In this document: positions 11,130 to 21,879 of the stretch, piece after piece
Layout of the letters: the number at the start of each line of letters is the position of its first letter
Position numbering within the stretch: the stretch's first letter is position 1
NCBI RefSeq assembly: GCF_000315625.1
Contig: NW_005434672.1
Location: forward strand, 1,182,155-1,246,154
Source of the DNA: Guillardia theta CCMP2712
Lineage: Eukaryota > Cryptophyceae > Pyrenomonadales > Geminigeraceae
Reading direction: 5' to 3'
DNA: 64,000 nucleotides
The notes under the pieces: model-generated
Told to the model about the DNA's origin: nothing
Databases searched by the model: none
Seen by the model: the letters and a program-made list of their open reading frames with translations, nothing else
Translations under genes and position numbers: made by a program

Positions 11130-12491
11130 CTAGAAGCTTTCGTTCATGGGGGATGGTACCTTCTTTGTGAAACCTGGAGTTTCTCTTTTCTTCCTCAGGT
11201 TGTGGAAGTATCGATCTTGGAACGTGTTCTCGTCCTCCAGAACCTTGTACGTTGACTTGAGGGATTGCAGAGAGCATCGGTTCAAGAATCTCTTGTACAA
11301 GCAAACTATGCGCGAGTCGGGCAGCGAAGTCTCGGCTGCTTTTCCCTCTGGGACAAGCTGCCTGGGCAAACTCGGCATGTCTATCCCCTGCGCGCTCGGT
11401 TTGATGCGTGACATCACCGAAGGAACCTCTCCGGGCCTGAGGCAGAGAGTGCCCGAGTAGATAAGATCTGAATTCTTCCTGAAGTATCTCTTCACTTGCG
11501 TGTCCTTGGTGATCATGGACGTGCGGTCATACTCCCCGCTGTCCACAGTCTTCCTGTCTCGCACTGGAGAGTAGCTTCGTCCGCCGTGCGCTTCTGCTTC
11601 TCGTTGAAAGACCGACTGGATGCGTTCGAACTGCCTGTGCCGCGTCCTGACCCGCATCAGAGCCTCCCCCTGCACTAAGTCGTTCACATCTGTGAACCTC
11701 GTAGTGAGCAACTCCATCGGAATGAAGATGAGCCTTGCATAGTTGTCTACACGAGCCGTGTCTTGATAGGTCTCCTGCTCGGTTAAAGCTTCTTCCCCTA
11801 GCATGTCGCCCTCCACTGCCTGCCCTACCTTCCACTCTTTGTCGCTGGACTTCAGCTGCCGGAAGGCATCTTTGAGGTCCAGCACTTGATCGAAGGCTCC
11901 CTTGGCTATCAGGCTCTGCTGCAGCGAGTCTACATACGCGTTGGAGCTCTTGCGGACAAAGTTCACGGATCCCTTGTGTACAAAGTAGATGCCAGACTTG
12001 TTCACAGCCTTGTTTTGATGCCACAGCACGTTGCCCCGACTGTACTCCACCTGCTGGAACCGAATCCCACTGCTCTCCGCATGTGTGATAGCATCTAGAA
12101 TCCTCGACGCTGGTATTCTGCATCTCTGAAAACATGGCGTCGTTGCCAGAAACTCAGCCACTTCCAGGTGCTCGTGGTTGACCCCAAGGTAGTTCCCCCC
12201 CGCGTTCTTTCTCTTCCCCTGATCCTTGAACATGGATCGGTTTTGAGGGGGAAAGGAACGTCTGCTGGGAGGTCCGAGAGGAGGAGGGGCATGCGGAGCT
12301 TGAACGGAGACAGGGAAGGAGATACGATGGCCAAGGAAGCCCAGAGGAGGAGGAGGAGGAGGAGGAGGAGGAGAGGGACTGACGGGCCGCCTCCTGCAAG
12401 TTTCCTGCTCATCCCCATGCTGCTGGCCAGCGATCATGGTGACAACGGCAGCTACGGCCCGTGGTACGGTTGCCCAGCGCTGTGACTCCAC
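11130..12491 (-). CDS. Cyclic-nucleotide-binding-fold protein, intronless
   Basis: One uninterrupted frame of 453 residues. The middle region (about 150-260: VEYSRGNVLWHQNKAV, GIYFVHKGSVNFVRK, VEGDMLGEEALTEQETY, ARLIFIPMELL) has the strand order and GDMLGEEAL element of a cNMP-binding beta-barrel, as in CNBD2-type proteins. The phosphate-cassette Arg is not evident, so nucleotide binding is doubtful. The N-terminus carries a ten-proline run (about 41-50) encoded by a GGA/GAG-type trinucleotide tract at 12345-12375, so the ATG could lie further in (MFKDQGKRKN). The C-terminal half is basic and low in hydrophobics. Role unknown; several relatives are sperm or flagellar proteins, which would fit the gene company. 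Confidence 0.6.
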   Translation of the reverse strand: MESQRWATVPRAVAAVVTMIAGQQHGDEQETCRRRPVSPSPPPPPPPPPLGFLGHRISFPVSVQAPHAPPPLGPPSRRSFPPQNRSMFKDQGKRKNAGGNYLGVNHEHLEVAEFLATTPCFQRCRIPASRILDAITHAESSGIRFQQVEYSRGNVLWHQNKAVNKSGIYFVHKGSVNFVRKSSNAYVDSLQQSLIAKGAFDQVLDLKDAFRQLKSSDKEWKVGQAVEGDMLGEEALTEQETYQDTARVDNYARLIFIPMELLTTRFTDVNDLVQGEALMRVRTRHRQFERIQSVFQREAEAHGGRSYSPVRDRKTVDSGEYDRTSMITKDTQVKRYFRKNSDLIYSGTLCLRPGEVPSVMSRIKPSAQGIDMPSLPRQLVPEGKAAETSLPDSRIVCLYKRFLNRCSLQSLKSTYKVLEDENTFQDRYFHNLRKKRETPGFTKKVPSPMNESF

Positions 12492-12504
12492 TGAGTAACT
12501 CGGA

Positions 12505-12822
12505 CTAAGCGGGGCCCCCGGGCCCCGGCGACTCAGTGGGCCGGCGGCCGCCGCGGGGCCGGCCGCCGCAGACGGTCACCGGGCACCAACTTCGCTTTGA
12601 TCATCGCATTCAACTTTGGCACTGATGAGTATGTGCCCGGCCCCGGGGCCATCATGGCATGGCATGCTGATCGGATCTCGGTGACCAACCGTGCGGGCCG
12701 GACTCAGCCGCGGGGCCGCAGTCCGGGCCTCGCCGGCCCGGGCCGGATCACCTCACCGGGCCGCCCGGCGGGCCACTGTGACACCGTACGCCGGGTCCGA
12801 TCGGACGGTCCGTGACTCTGAC
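12505..12822. repeat. GC-rich island 4
   Basis: Starts just beyond the 5' end of the cNMP-fold gene. Dense GGCC/CCGG runs mixed with TGATC, GGTCAC, ACTCAG and CCGATCGG words. It ends directly at the first copy of the 75-bp direct repeat (12829). Confidence 0.5.
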
Positions 12823-12828
12823 GGACTA

Positions 12829-12909
12829 CACCTTAAATTGCAACAGGACAGTTTTTGCTCAAGACCGAGCCTTCAGTAATGCACACGAAACCAGAATTGA
12901 GGAGCACAT
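12829..12909 (+). repeat. Direct repeat copy 1 (about 75 bp)
   Basis: Nearly identical to 13813-13889 in the same orientation. The copies differ mainly by a short insertion around CCTTCAG in this copy. It abuts GC island 4. Confidence 0.85.
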
Positions 12910-14750
12910 GTGTATGCTAGGGCTCGTAGTAACAGCCCTGCATGAAAATCTTCTTCAGAATGGACAATCCTTGAATGGTTATCGCCCACTCAGCATGACT
13001 GTGAACTTGACGTAGTATTCATCATCGTATCTTGACTTGGAACTGCTGACATTCTCTTGTTTGTGTGACTTTCTGACGTCGGCGATGTACTTTCCTAGAA
13101 GGATGGATCACATGCCAGCCGTGCCAGTCAGATAGCGCCGAGTTGACAAAAGCTTCCAGAACCAAGGCGAATCTTACGTGTTTCAGGCGGCAATGTAGCA
13201 CACGTGACGAAGAGCCTCGGAGGCCTTCCTAGCCGTCTTGCCTAAGGTCTTCTCATCAGTGTCTGGATGCTTGGGTTTCACAATTAGATGTCCGATCACC
13301 GGGGCCGTGGCACAGACGCTTGTTTACGGTGAGAGATAAGGGGAGATGCCTTGTGAGCGGGTGCAATGGAGAGAGATAGAGAATAAGGTAGGGGAGAAGG
13401 AGAGAGAAGTTTGCCCGCCGGCATTTGAAGACCAAAAGGTAAATTTTGAACCGTAAAGAACTTGTGACCAGAGATTGCTGCCGCGAGATCGGAACATTCG
13501 TTTCAAGGCATTTGCTGAGATATTGGGAGCCTTGTTCACGAGTCCATGAGTAGCTCCAGTTGATCATGTTACAGCCTAGCTCCGTGACATAACAACCTCC
13601 CGGGGGAGTTCCATTTGATCCTACCGTCACAGACCAAGAAAATAAGAATCGCATTAGCTCCAAGTCGGATCAATCAAACACATTGTGACTAACCAAACTG
13701 ATAAGATTAACTTGCATGATTGAGCATGTAAACGGGGCCCATAACCGACCGGGACTACAAGTTTGTTAGACTCTTGTACTGAGTGGCAAAGTAATGCAGA
13801 CATCATCATATCAACCTTAAATTGCAACAGGACAGTTTTTGCTCAAGACCGAGTTTAATGCACACGAAACCAGAATTGAGGAGCACATGGCCGAGAGATA
13901 GACTGTACACGATCTATGAAGTGGCTCCGTGCCTATGGATGTGATTGATAATGTCTTTGTCTTTCCCGGTGATGATACAAGCTACATACTTGTGAAGGGG
14001 ACCAGGAAGGTGGAACAGGCTTTTGGAGGATGTCAGCGGGAATACCGTACCGGGTGAAGCAGACGGTCAGTGTCTGTGCGGTTATCTCCTTCCTCACGAA
14101 CCAGTTTGTCCGTCCAAGCGTCTTACATGCGTTCCAGCTCGTATCTTCACACTGTGCGACTGGCAGACCGTGACTTCTGGAGTGCCCAGTGTCCACTCGG
14201 AACTTCCGAATCAGGTGTCAGCCGATGTTCTCCGCTGGCACCGGCCGTTTCTCCACTAGGTTCTTCCCAAGGTTGTAGCCTGGTAGATCAACTGTTGTAA
14301 TGTTGGGATACGGATATCTTGAATCTCACGCGAATGCTGAAAAAGACGTGCATGTCACGGTCTAGGAACGTGATAACTATTACCACTGCTACAGAAACTT
14401 GCAGTCGGTGCTATCACAGTCTACTTCGGGTGTCACTGCCACTGTGTCACCGTCTGTGGAGAGAAGGTTACTGGGAACTTCAACATATTCTAAAAATTTT
14501 AGAATATCAGTGCCTAGATATTCTATAAGGTGCTACATTTTCTCGAGAAACCTTGTATCACGGCAACCAGTGGACTCTTACTCTCACATTCGGAGTGACA
14601 TCAGCTGGAGAGTATGATTTGTGGAGTGACAACGGTAGTAACAGCTGAGCCTGGAGTGAAACATGGGTTCCGATATCAAAATGGCAATGGAGATCCATGA
14701 AGCTTTCTCAAAAACAAGTATCGACCTGACTAAGCTTAAGGAAAATTCGG
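12910..14750. other. Repeat-rich stretch without intact genes
   Basis: AT-balanced sequence with short open frames broken by stops in every frame. 13250-13660 and 13930-14200 are open on the minus strand for 90-135 codons but show no domain. I regard the tract as decayed mobile-element DNA, since it leads straight into the copia-like remnant. Confidence 0.4.
13813..13889 (+). repeat. Direct repeat copy 2 (about 75 bp)
   Basis: Second copy of the repeat at 12829-12909, about 980 bases downstream. The segment between them has no convincing gene. The pair could be the ends of a small inserted element or the remains of a segmental duplication. Confidence 0.85.
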
Positions 14751-14756
14751 GCAACA

Positions 14757-14969
14757 ATGTTTTTAAGACGGAGGAAGAAATGTGGGGTACGCTCAATCCG
14801 TTTTTCACCGTACACTCGAACGAGTGTGGATGAAAACGAAATCATCGCTGTGAAGATTTCTACTACATACAACCCTGCGGACATTCTCACCAAGATCTGC
14901 CCAGTCTCCAAAATTCGTCAGCTAGCATCGTTCTTGTTCGGCAACGACATGCCTCATGTCTCGGTTTGA
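14757..14969 (+). pseudogene. Ty1/copia-type RNase H C-terminus, remnant
   Basis: A 70-codon frame contains ENEIIAVKISTTYNPADILTK, whose NPADILTK end is the conserved C-terminal element of copia reverse transcriptase/RNase H polyproteins, followed by a short tail (FLFGNDM) in the expected place before the stop. No integrase, reverse transcriptase or gag stretch is readable upstream and no long terminal repeat was found, so this is a fragment of a dead element. No gene product is expected. Confidence 0.5.
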
Positions 14970-16640
14970 CCATCATTACGCCGCTGCTTCATGCAAGACC
15001 TTGTCAAGCTAGCCAAGCTCCCTGTACCTCGTCAGGGAGGGAGATGGACAATGCGAAGTCACAGGGGACCCACTTCAGCCTGAGGTCATCTGTTCCGACA
15101 CCAGAGACAGTCAGGGAGGGTTCACTAAATGAACAATCAAAATCAGGGAATATCATATCTTTTCACTATCATACCTGAATACTGAACTTCATGACAGGCT
15201 GAGACCCTCTTACCATACCTGATGAAAGACATCAGCATCGAGCCTCGCATCATCCCTATGTCAAGTCACGTGACATGGACGAGTCACTGCCAGGGATCCC
15301 CCAAGCAGAGCCAGGAGTCGCACAAGATGACGACGAGGCCACAAGACAGCTCTCCCACCATGATGAGTGTGGCAAAGAAGCTGAGGGGTGACATGACAGC
15401 GAGAAAATCTCGATGATGAAGGGATCAGTCCTGATCAAAGTCGCTCTGAATGTCAAAAGTGACAAGAGCTGTTTTCAATCCAACCTCAAAGCCTGTACGT
15501 GGCCAACAGTGAGGAGAGGAATTACCTCATGATTCCACTGGACAAGCACCGCGATGTTGAAGCGGCAAGCAGAGCACGGCAGATGAAAGCTTGAAGGTTG
15601 TGAAGACCGAGGAAGGGAGACGTCCCAAAGCCTCATTGCATGCCACGATCTCACGATGGCGATAAGATGACACGAACCAACTCTACAGCAGAGTTGAAGA
15701 AATCAAAGGCAGCTTGAAGCGCCAAGCCTTCGCAAGACGAAGAAGCAGACGATGAAGACATACCTTCGATCGAAGTTATGAAATGATGCTGCAGAAATGA
15801 AGGAGGTCCCAAGTCGCCAGGCACATCAGTGCTGATGGGCGCTGAGGAGAACCTTTCAGTACCATGCACAGCCCTACTGCGAAAGTCAAGTCAAGAGGCT
15901 GTGGTATCTTGTGAGGGAAATAGAAATAGAAGCCAGAGCACTGGGAGTGTATGTCGAGCAACCGGACGGGATAGAGGAAGCGGGGTTTATGTATGATCAG
16001 TGTGAAAACTTTCTGATGGAAGTATACAAGAAAGCAAGAGGAGAATGGAACATGACGTCAAGGTTTGGCCATTTGTCGTGGATGACGGTGGTGGACTTGC
16101 TTAGGAAGAGCGGGCGAGGGCGAAGGATGTAAAGATGGTTTGGTGTAGTTACTAGTGTAATACATTAATTTGCAATAAAGAAGAGCACAGTACATGTCGG
16201 AGATGTCTACAAACATGCAAGTGCAATACCAGGTACAGACACATTCAGGTACAGACACATTGGGAAGTTGGATGCTATCCTGCATGCAACAACCATTACT
16301 CCTTGTCACCTCTATAATGTTCATGGGCATGGGATCATGGGACAAGTGCGGGGTAAGGGGAGAAGATGCTTTTGTGATTAGGGTGTGGATGTGTGGATGG
16401 TCGTGCAGTGTACCAAGGAAACAAGCGTCATATGGTTGCTCAAGGGACTTGCATATTGGAAGACAGTTGGGGATGGATGATATCATGATAATGACAACTT
16501 GGGAATCTCAACGAGACAAGTATGATTCTTCAGACCGAATTCATCTATGACATGAAAGGTTTTCTATCCGAGGCTTATCATCATTGAAACTTAGATGTGT
16601 AGAAGCAATGAACAACTATGCCTAGAATGATCCTAAGACG
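14970..16640. other. No recognisable gene
   Basis: A 73-codon frame at 15911-16132 (MREIEIEARALGVYVEQPDG) and a 118-codon frame at 16194-16550 have no recognisable domain and no clear splice partners. The rest has stops in all frames. Confidence 0.35.
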
Positions 16641-16676
16641 TGATGTGATGTAGAACTTATCTTACCGCTTTACACA

Positions 16677-16716
16677 GGCCCGCCTCAGGACGTGTCGGAT
16701 TGTTCTGAGGCGGGCC
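16677..16716. repeat. 12-bp perfect inverted repeat (hairpin)
   Basis: GGCCCGCCTCAG at 16677-16688 pairs with CTGAGGCGGGCC at 16705-16716 across a 16-base loop. It lies about 300 bases upstream of the recombinase gene. It could be a terminator-like or element-end structure; function unknown. Confidence 0.6.
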
Positions 16717-17017
16717 CACTGAGGCCTGCTAAAGCTTTTTAGCTTGAAACTCCTACAGTTTTTAGTTACAGGATTGGGCCATATTTTTGGATTTGAGTTT
16801 TTGTTATTTTGGAGAGAATTTTGAAATTTTATACGGAAACATTGAAATGACTTACACTCATTTCTCTACGAAGGTCAGTGTGCTGAAACCAAACTCAGGA
16901 GGGGTATATTTGAAGGATTTTACTAGGGTACCCAGGGTACTCTGTCTGGTCGTGCAAACGGGTTCATTTCAACAGGGGGGATTCTGGTAGGAGTCTGAGC
17001 GCACATTTCTTTGTGGG

Positions 17018-19693
17018 ATGGCAGCGCAGGCTGAGAGACATGTTGAAGATGAAATGGAGGAGGTAAGCCAAGTAGAGTCTCCGAATGTCAACGAGGATGA
17101 AGGCGATCCTTAGGAGGACATGCAGGTCCAGGAAGCAGTTGTAATTCCAGGACAGGCCACTCCGAGGCCTCAAATCGGGGGCCGAAGAAAACGTCAGAGA
17201 ACAGGTAACGAGGCCCGACAACCATTGGATGCAGCTCGTGGGCGTCAAAGAATCTCAGAAATCCGATCAAAGAGGGTTTCGCAAAATTCAAGAGCTGCAT
17301 ATACATCTAGTATTGTCCGTTTTATACAGTTCGTGTATCGAAACAATCCTTTTCTATTGACAACGGAATTCAAAGATTTGATTGAAAGAGATATGGAAGA
17401 AGGAGATCCACCACTACCATCGAAGAGGATCATACGAACGGTACTGGACGAGAATTCTGTATCTTGGACAGGTTAGAAGTTGCCATTGATGGCAATATTA
17501 TCTCTGAAACATTGAAACAGGGAATGCCCCAAGAGTTTACCCGATTCATTTCGATCAATTAGACGCAGACTACTTCTGTATGTGGATCACGCATCTGCTA
17601 AGCGTTTCACCGAACAATGGTTTGGCAACTTACAGTAATCATCGATCGGCAATAAACAGCTTTTTCAGAGATTTTCAGAAAGACCTACCCCTGGAATTCA
17701 AGAATGCTCTTCAAGAATTCTATGTTGGCCTCAAGAAAGATCTGAATCAGATGGATGCAACAGGTGTACTGAAGATAACAACAGGCAAAGAACCTATGAG
17801 CATGACAACCTATCGTTTGTTTTGCAAAACCATGATGTTTTCCGACAAGAGAAATTACATCTTCGCTCGCACTTTTCTCATCATTTGTTGGAATCTTATG
17901 TGTCGCGCTGGAAACGCCGAATCTATTCAGTTCAACCACATGTGCTGGAATGAAGATCATCTCCAAATTTTCTTTGCTCACTCGAAAACAGATCAGAGCG
18001 GTGACAAGCCCAGAGACCCCAGGAGAGTCTATGCAAATCCAGTTTATCCAGAGATCTGTCCCATATTGGCATTAGGAATCTATTTGCTTTGCTATTTACC
18101 AGATGAACTGTCCCTGTTTCCAGGCAGATCACAATACAAGCGTTTCATGCAGGTTCTTTCAAAAATAATGATGCCGCCGAATCAATCAGCAGTCCCGAGT
18201 CCCTCTGACACAGACGAGACCGCGGAAAGGCATGATGATCATAATGGTATGGATGCAGTGCAGACTGCAGTCACTGCCCATCTGCGTTCACTCGGTTTAC
18301 AACCAGAGGATCTTGGAAGTCACTCTATTAGGAAGGGGGCAGCAACTTATTGTTCATCCGGGAGTACTCACTGTCCATCGAGCAGTGCTGTGTCTGAGCG
18401 AGCAGGATGGTCCAATGGAGCAGTTTTCAACACGTATCTACGATATGAAGCAGCAGGTGATGCATTTGTTGGACCACTATAACAGGGCTTCCCATCGACT
18501 CATCAGAGTTTGCAATTCTTCCGCCGCATTTCAAAGAAGCTGACTCGTCAGGGATGGTTACAAGTGCGATTGAGATGCTGTTCCCAACATTACCAATGTG
18601 CATGTATGGAGTTGCGGAGTTTGCACTCGCATCCGTGTTATACCATGCAGATTTCCTGAGAACGAATTTGCAGAGGAATCATCCTCTTTGGAAGTCAACC
18701 TTGTTTCAGGACGAAGCTATGCTGAATACTTTGAAATCAAAGGTTGTTTGCTGCATGCCAAAGGAAGCAAGGGGCAGAATGGAAGCGACAGGCATTCCTC
18801 CCCACGTTCATCAATATGTCCACAATGACAAGGTTATTGCGTCCCTAGAAAAAATACAAAGAGAAGTTCTGGAGTTCAAGCAATCTAGCCGGGGCAACCA
18901 GGCATTGGCAGAAGGAGTTTCGGAGAGGCGACAAGTTGGTTTCGTACCAAATGAGTCTGGACAATCAGCAAAGGAATTCTTTCGCCAAGGCTTGCTAGAG
19001 AATCGAGATGAGCTGAAAGCCATCATACGGGAGGTGATTATGGAGACGGGAGGGGAAGCAAGTGGATCACAGAGAGATGTTCAGCAAAGGGAACCCCAGG
19101 CTTCAGGTCAGAGTGTTGTTGAGTCTGGTCGCAGGAGTGAGGAGCGCACCGTAATACCGGCAGACACTGTTGGAGGAAACGAGAGCAGAGACCCGGGTGG
19201 TTCTATTGATGAAGCAGCTGGGGAAAGCGCGTCGGCTCTGGAAGAAGTACTTTTGACAGAAGAGCTGGAAACCCCATTATCGGCATGGAATTTGTGGTTC
19301 TGTGGAAACGAGAAAAAACAAATTCCCCCTTTGAGAAATGTTTCTGCAGGGGAGTTGAAGCCTGGACAAAGCAATACAAAGCGACGTTCAGACGTGAAGT
19401 TTCTCGTAAAATGTTTTGAGCAGCATATGAACAACGTGCTAGCTGACAAGGATGCAGACGAGAGGGATACAGAACTAAGGAGATTTGAAGAGTTGAAAAG
19501 AGGAAGCGGAGTCAGGCGCATGTTCAGGGAATCGCAGGAGATTTTTGTCAAGTATGAGTCGTCTTTCTACAGTTGGATCAATGTAGACTCGGGCTACAGT
19601 TTCCGCAGAGGGCAATTGAAATGGAATACATTCGTGAAGAAGTTAAGGAAAAAATTCAAGAAGAACTCAGGCTCATCTGCATCAAGTCGTTGA
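17018..19693 (+). mobile_element. Crypton-like tyrosine recombinase gene
   Basis: Exons 17018-17062, 17114-17471 and 17521 onward keep phase across introns of 51 and 49 nt. The catalytic domain shows the YR tetrad: Arg in NLMCRAGNAE, HSIRKGAA (His-x-x-Arg), an ERAGWS box in the second-His/Trp position, and the nucleophile candidate Tyr in FNTYLRY. Near 18470-18484 the frame shifts: the upstream frame stops at 18482 just after GDAFVGPL, and the expected continuation GLPIDSSEFAILPPHF lies in another frame that runs to 19693. The C-terminal part has a long Glu/Ser-rich linker, then WNLWFCGNEKKQIPPLRNV and a basic tail, resembling the GCR1_C-like DNA-binding module of Cryptons (inferred). No terminal repeats were found, as expected for Cryptons. 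Activity is doubtful if the frame break is real. Confidence 0.75.
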
Positions 19694-20332
19694 GAATAGT
19701 CAGGATGATGTTTTCTTTGAACATGGAATAAAAGTACTTGAATACGCTGAACGATTGTCGATATTCAGCCATGATCATGGAAGTCAGTGACTTGTTTCCA
19801 GAATAACTTTTTGAATTGCTTCGATCAAACGTCCCATGCCATGATCAGATGACTACAAGGTTCAGAACAAGCATATGTCGTAGAGGTTTTCTTCCATCAA
19901 GCGAGGTTCAATGCTGTTTGTTACTCTCATATTGCATAATTAGAGAATACAAGCCTAGGCAATCGATGGAGAAATGATTTCCCTATGTTATGCATTGTTT
20001 GGTTTGTCAGGAACAAACAGCATACTGAGAACAATTGCGATCTATCTTCCTTCCATCGCCACCGGCATGAATTTTCGCTAAGTCCAATCTATAGTTTGAA
20101 CTATAAACCTCACAGAAAAAAATGTGTTATACATTGAATCCTACCTAGATCCCATAGCTCTACTTATATTTTGTTCGGTTGTTAGGGTTTGGCTTTCTCC
20201 GGGGCCCAAAGGTTTTTCAAATCCAGTCGGAACATGCGGCTCATAATTTCAAATGTGGGGCAACAAATATGAAGCTTCCCTAATCTCTATTGAGTTGAGT
20301 AATGGTAAAACCTCTCTCGCTTCAGCTCTGCC
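19694..20332. other. AT-rich intergenic DNA
   Basis: No open frame with coding character. It may include the 3' end of the Crypton-like element, but the border cannot be placed from sequence alone. Confidence 0.4.
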
Positions 20333-21382
20333 ATGCCCAAACGCGGCAGGCAAGATGGGGGCGACGATGAGCAGTCCGCCCGTAAGAGCAAGAGAGTACA
20401 GCAGAACAAGGAGGAAGAGATCCGAAAGAAGGAGGAGGAGCTCCGGAAGAAGGAGGAGGAGCTTCGAAAGAAGGAGGAGGAGCTCCGAAAGAAGGAGGAG
20501 GAGCTCCGAAATGATAAGACTAAGGCAATGCTGAAACGTCATGTCGACGGCGAAAACAAGGAGTACTGGGAGGATGTTCTGAAGGACCTTGCGGACCAGG
20601 AGAAGAAACTAGAGAAGGAGAGGGAGGAGCTCCGAAAGGAGAAGAAGGAGGAGGAGCTCCGAAAGAAGGAGGAGGAGCTCCGAAATGATAAGACTAAGGC
20701 AATGCTGAAACGTCATGTCGACGGCGAAAACAAGGAGTACTGGGAGGATGTTCTGAAGGACCTTGCGGACCAGGAGAAGAAACTAGAGAAGGAGAGGGAG
20801 GAGCTCCGAAAGGGTTGGAAAGGTCTCCCAGAGAGAGAGAACCACATCGCTTGGAAGGAGATAACTCGGAATCGTGACGCGGGGGGGTATATGGAGGAGC
20901 GCAAGTTTTTCTGTCTCGATGGGACGTTTTGGGATCAGAAGAGCTCTGGACAAGAAAGGCAGCGGGTGCTCTACTGCAGGGAATGCTTCAAGGAGCAGTG
21001 GGATTTCATTAAAGAGAGAGTGTGTGAGGCCGGGTGTCTGGGTTGGATCCTAGGCCCTCCAGGGACGGGGAAGTCGACGACGACCATGTCCTTTATACAA
21101 TCGCTGAGCATGGAGGAGGGATGGATGGTGATGTGTGTGCGGCTGTGGAAGTGGAGTTCAGTTCAAGTGCTACAAGTTGATGGTGGAGTTTTGAGAATCG
21201 CTGAATTGCCACGCAATGGTGCAGAAGATATGCTGAGAAGGGTCCTAAGAGAATGGTCCCGGAGCAAGAAGAAGTATCTTGTGTCCTTGGACGGTTACCA
21301 AGAGAGTAGCCCCCTTGTTGATGACTCTGATAACCCCCCACTCCCCCCCCCTGCATTTACAATCCCTTCACCTCCAATATAA
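20333..21382 (+). CDS. Coiled-coil / P-loop NTPase protein, probably truncated
   Basis: 349 residues without introns. Residues about 20-160 are a highly charged coiled coil of KEEELRK heptad-like units. Two copies of a 58-residue block (KAMLKRHVDGENKEYWEDVL...) come from a 174-bp tandem duplication whose DNA copies look identical over about 130 bases. Then comes a domain with Walker A GPPGTGKST (near 243-251) and a Walker-B-like LVSLDGY. The C-terminus stops soon after in a proline run encoded by a C-rich tract, well short of a usual NTPase, so the gene looks cut or the 3' exons are missed. I do not recognise the family with certainty; a STAND- or Crinkler-type NTPase is possible. Its place beside mobile DNA fits a rapidly changing multigene family. 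Confidence 0.55.
   Translation: MPKRGRQDGGDDEQSARKSKRVQQNKEEEIRKKEEELRKKEEELRKKEEELRKKEEELRNDKTKAMLKRHVDGENKEYWEDVLKDLADQEKKLEKEREELRKEKKEEELRKKEEELRNDKTKAMLKRHVDGENKEYWEDVLKDLADQEKKLEKEREELRKGWKGLPERENHIAWKEITRNRDAGGYMEERKFFCLDGTFWDQKSSGQERQRVLYCRECFKEQWDFIKERVCEAGCLGWILGPPGTGKSTTTMSFIQSLSMEEGWMVMCVRLWKWSSVQVLQVDGGVLRIAELPRNGAEDMLRRVLREWSRSKKKYLVSLDGYQESSPLVDDSDNPPLPPPAFTIPSPPI
20511..20814 (+). repeat. 174-bp tandem duplication inside the NTPase gene
   Basis: The block from about 20511 recurs from about 20685. Both copies read identically from GATAAGAC to the CTCCGAAAG end. The period (174) is a multiple of three, so the frame is kept. Identity at silent sites implies a recent event or conversion. 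Confidence 0.9.
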
Positions 21383-21870
21383 AAATGCGAAAAAGAGTAA
21401 TAGAACCGCGGAGTACCGTGTCTGCTAGGTCTAACAGGGGGTAGGGTAGTGGTTACACCGGGGAGCCTATGGTAGGGTACCCGTCATCCATTACGTAGTG
21501 TTTCCCAGATGACTGGGGTACTGGGGTAGTCTACCCTCTAAGAGTTGAAACATTCGAATACTACCCCGAAGAAATCCAGGCAGGAACACCCACCTTACCC
21601 ACCCTACCCTGGGAGAAGAGTTCAACCGGAGGTCCGATTGCACCCGTACGATTGCATGATCCTCTGACAGATACGTCCCATCTTACCAGGCCGTACCACC
21701 CCACACCATATTTTCTAATTGAAGACCACCCCTCCTGGTCTCATTGGCCTACAACCCCACCCAGATGTAAAAATAACCTCGACTACCATACCGCATCCAA
21801 CTACCCTAAAGAGGTAGGACCTTTAATACCCCACCCTGGACCAACAAACATCCCCGAGTCCCGTCCTTCC
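21383..21870. repeat. GGGTAGGG / CCCTACCC-rich intergenic tract
   Basis: Repeated GGTAGGGTA, GGGGTAG, CTACCCTC and CACCCTACCC words on both strands, with no coding potential. It is the densest of the motif clusters in the window and, unlike the others, has no nearby start codon that it clearly serves. Confidence 0.5.
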
Positions 21871-21879
21871 ACGGCCACC

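Noticed and set aside
18453-18485. A 29-nt intron to repair the recombinase frame
   Set aside because: It would be far shorter than other introns here and would delete the conserved GD.FVG box; kept only as an alternative in the findings.
21383-21870. Internal telomere-like repeats (GGGTAGGG words)
   Set aside because: The copies are not tandem, the spacing is irregular and both strands are mixed, so this is a motif cluster rather than a telomere tract.
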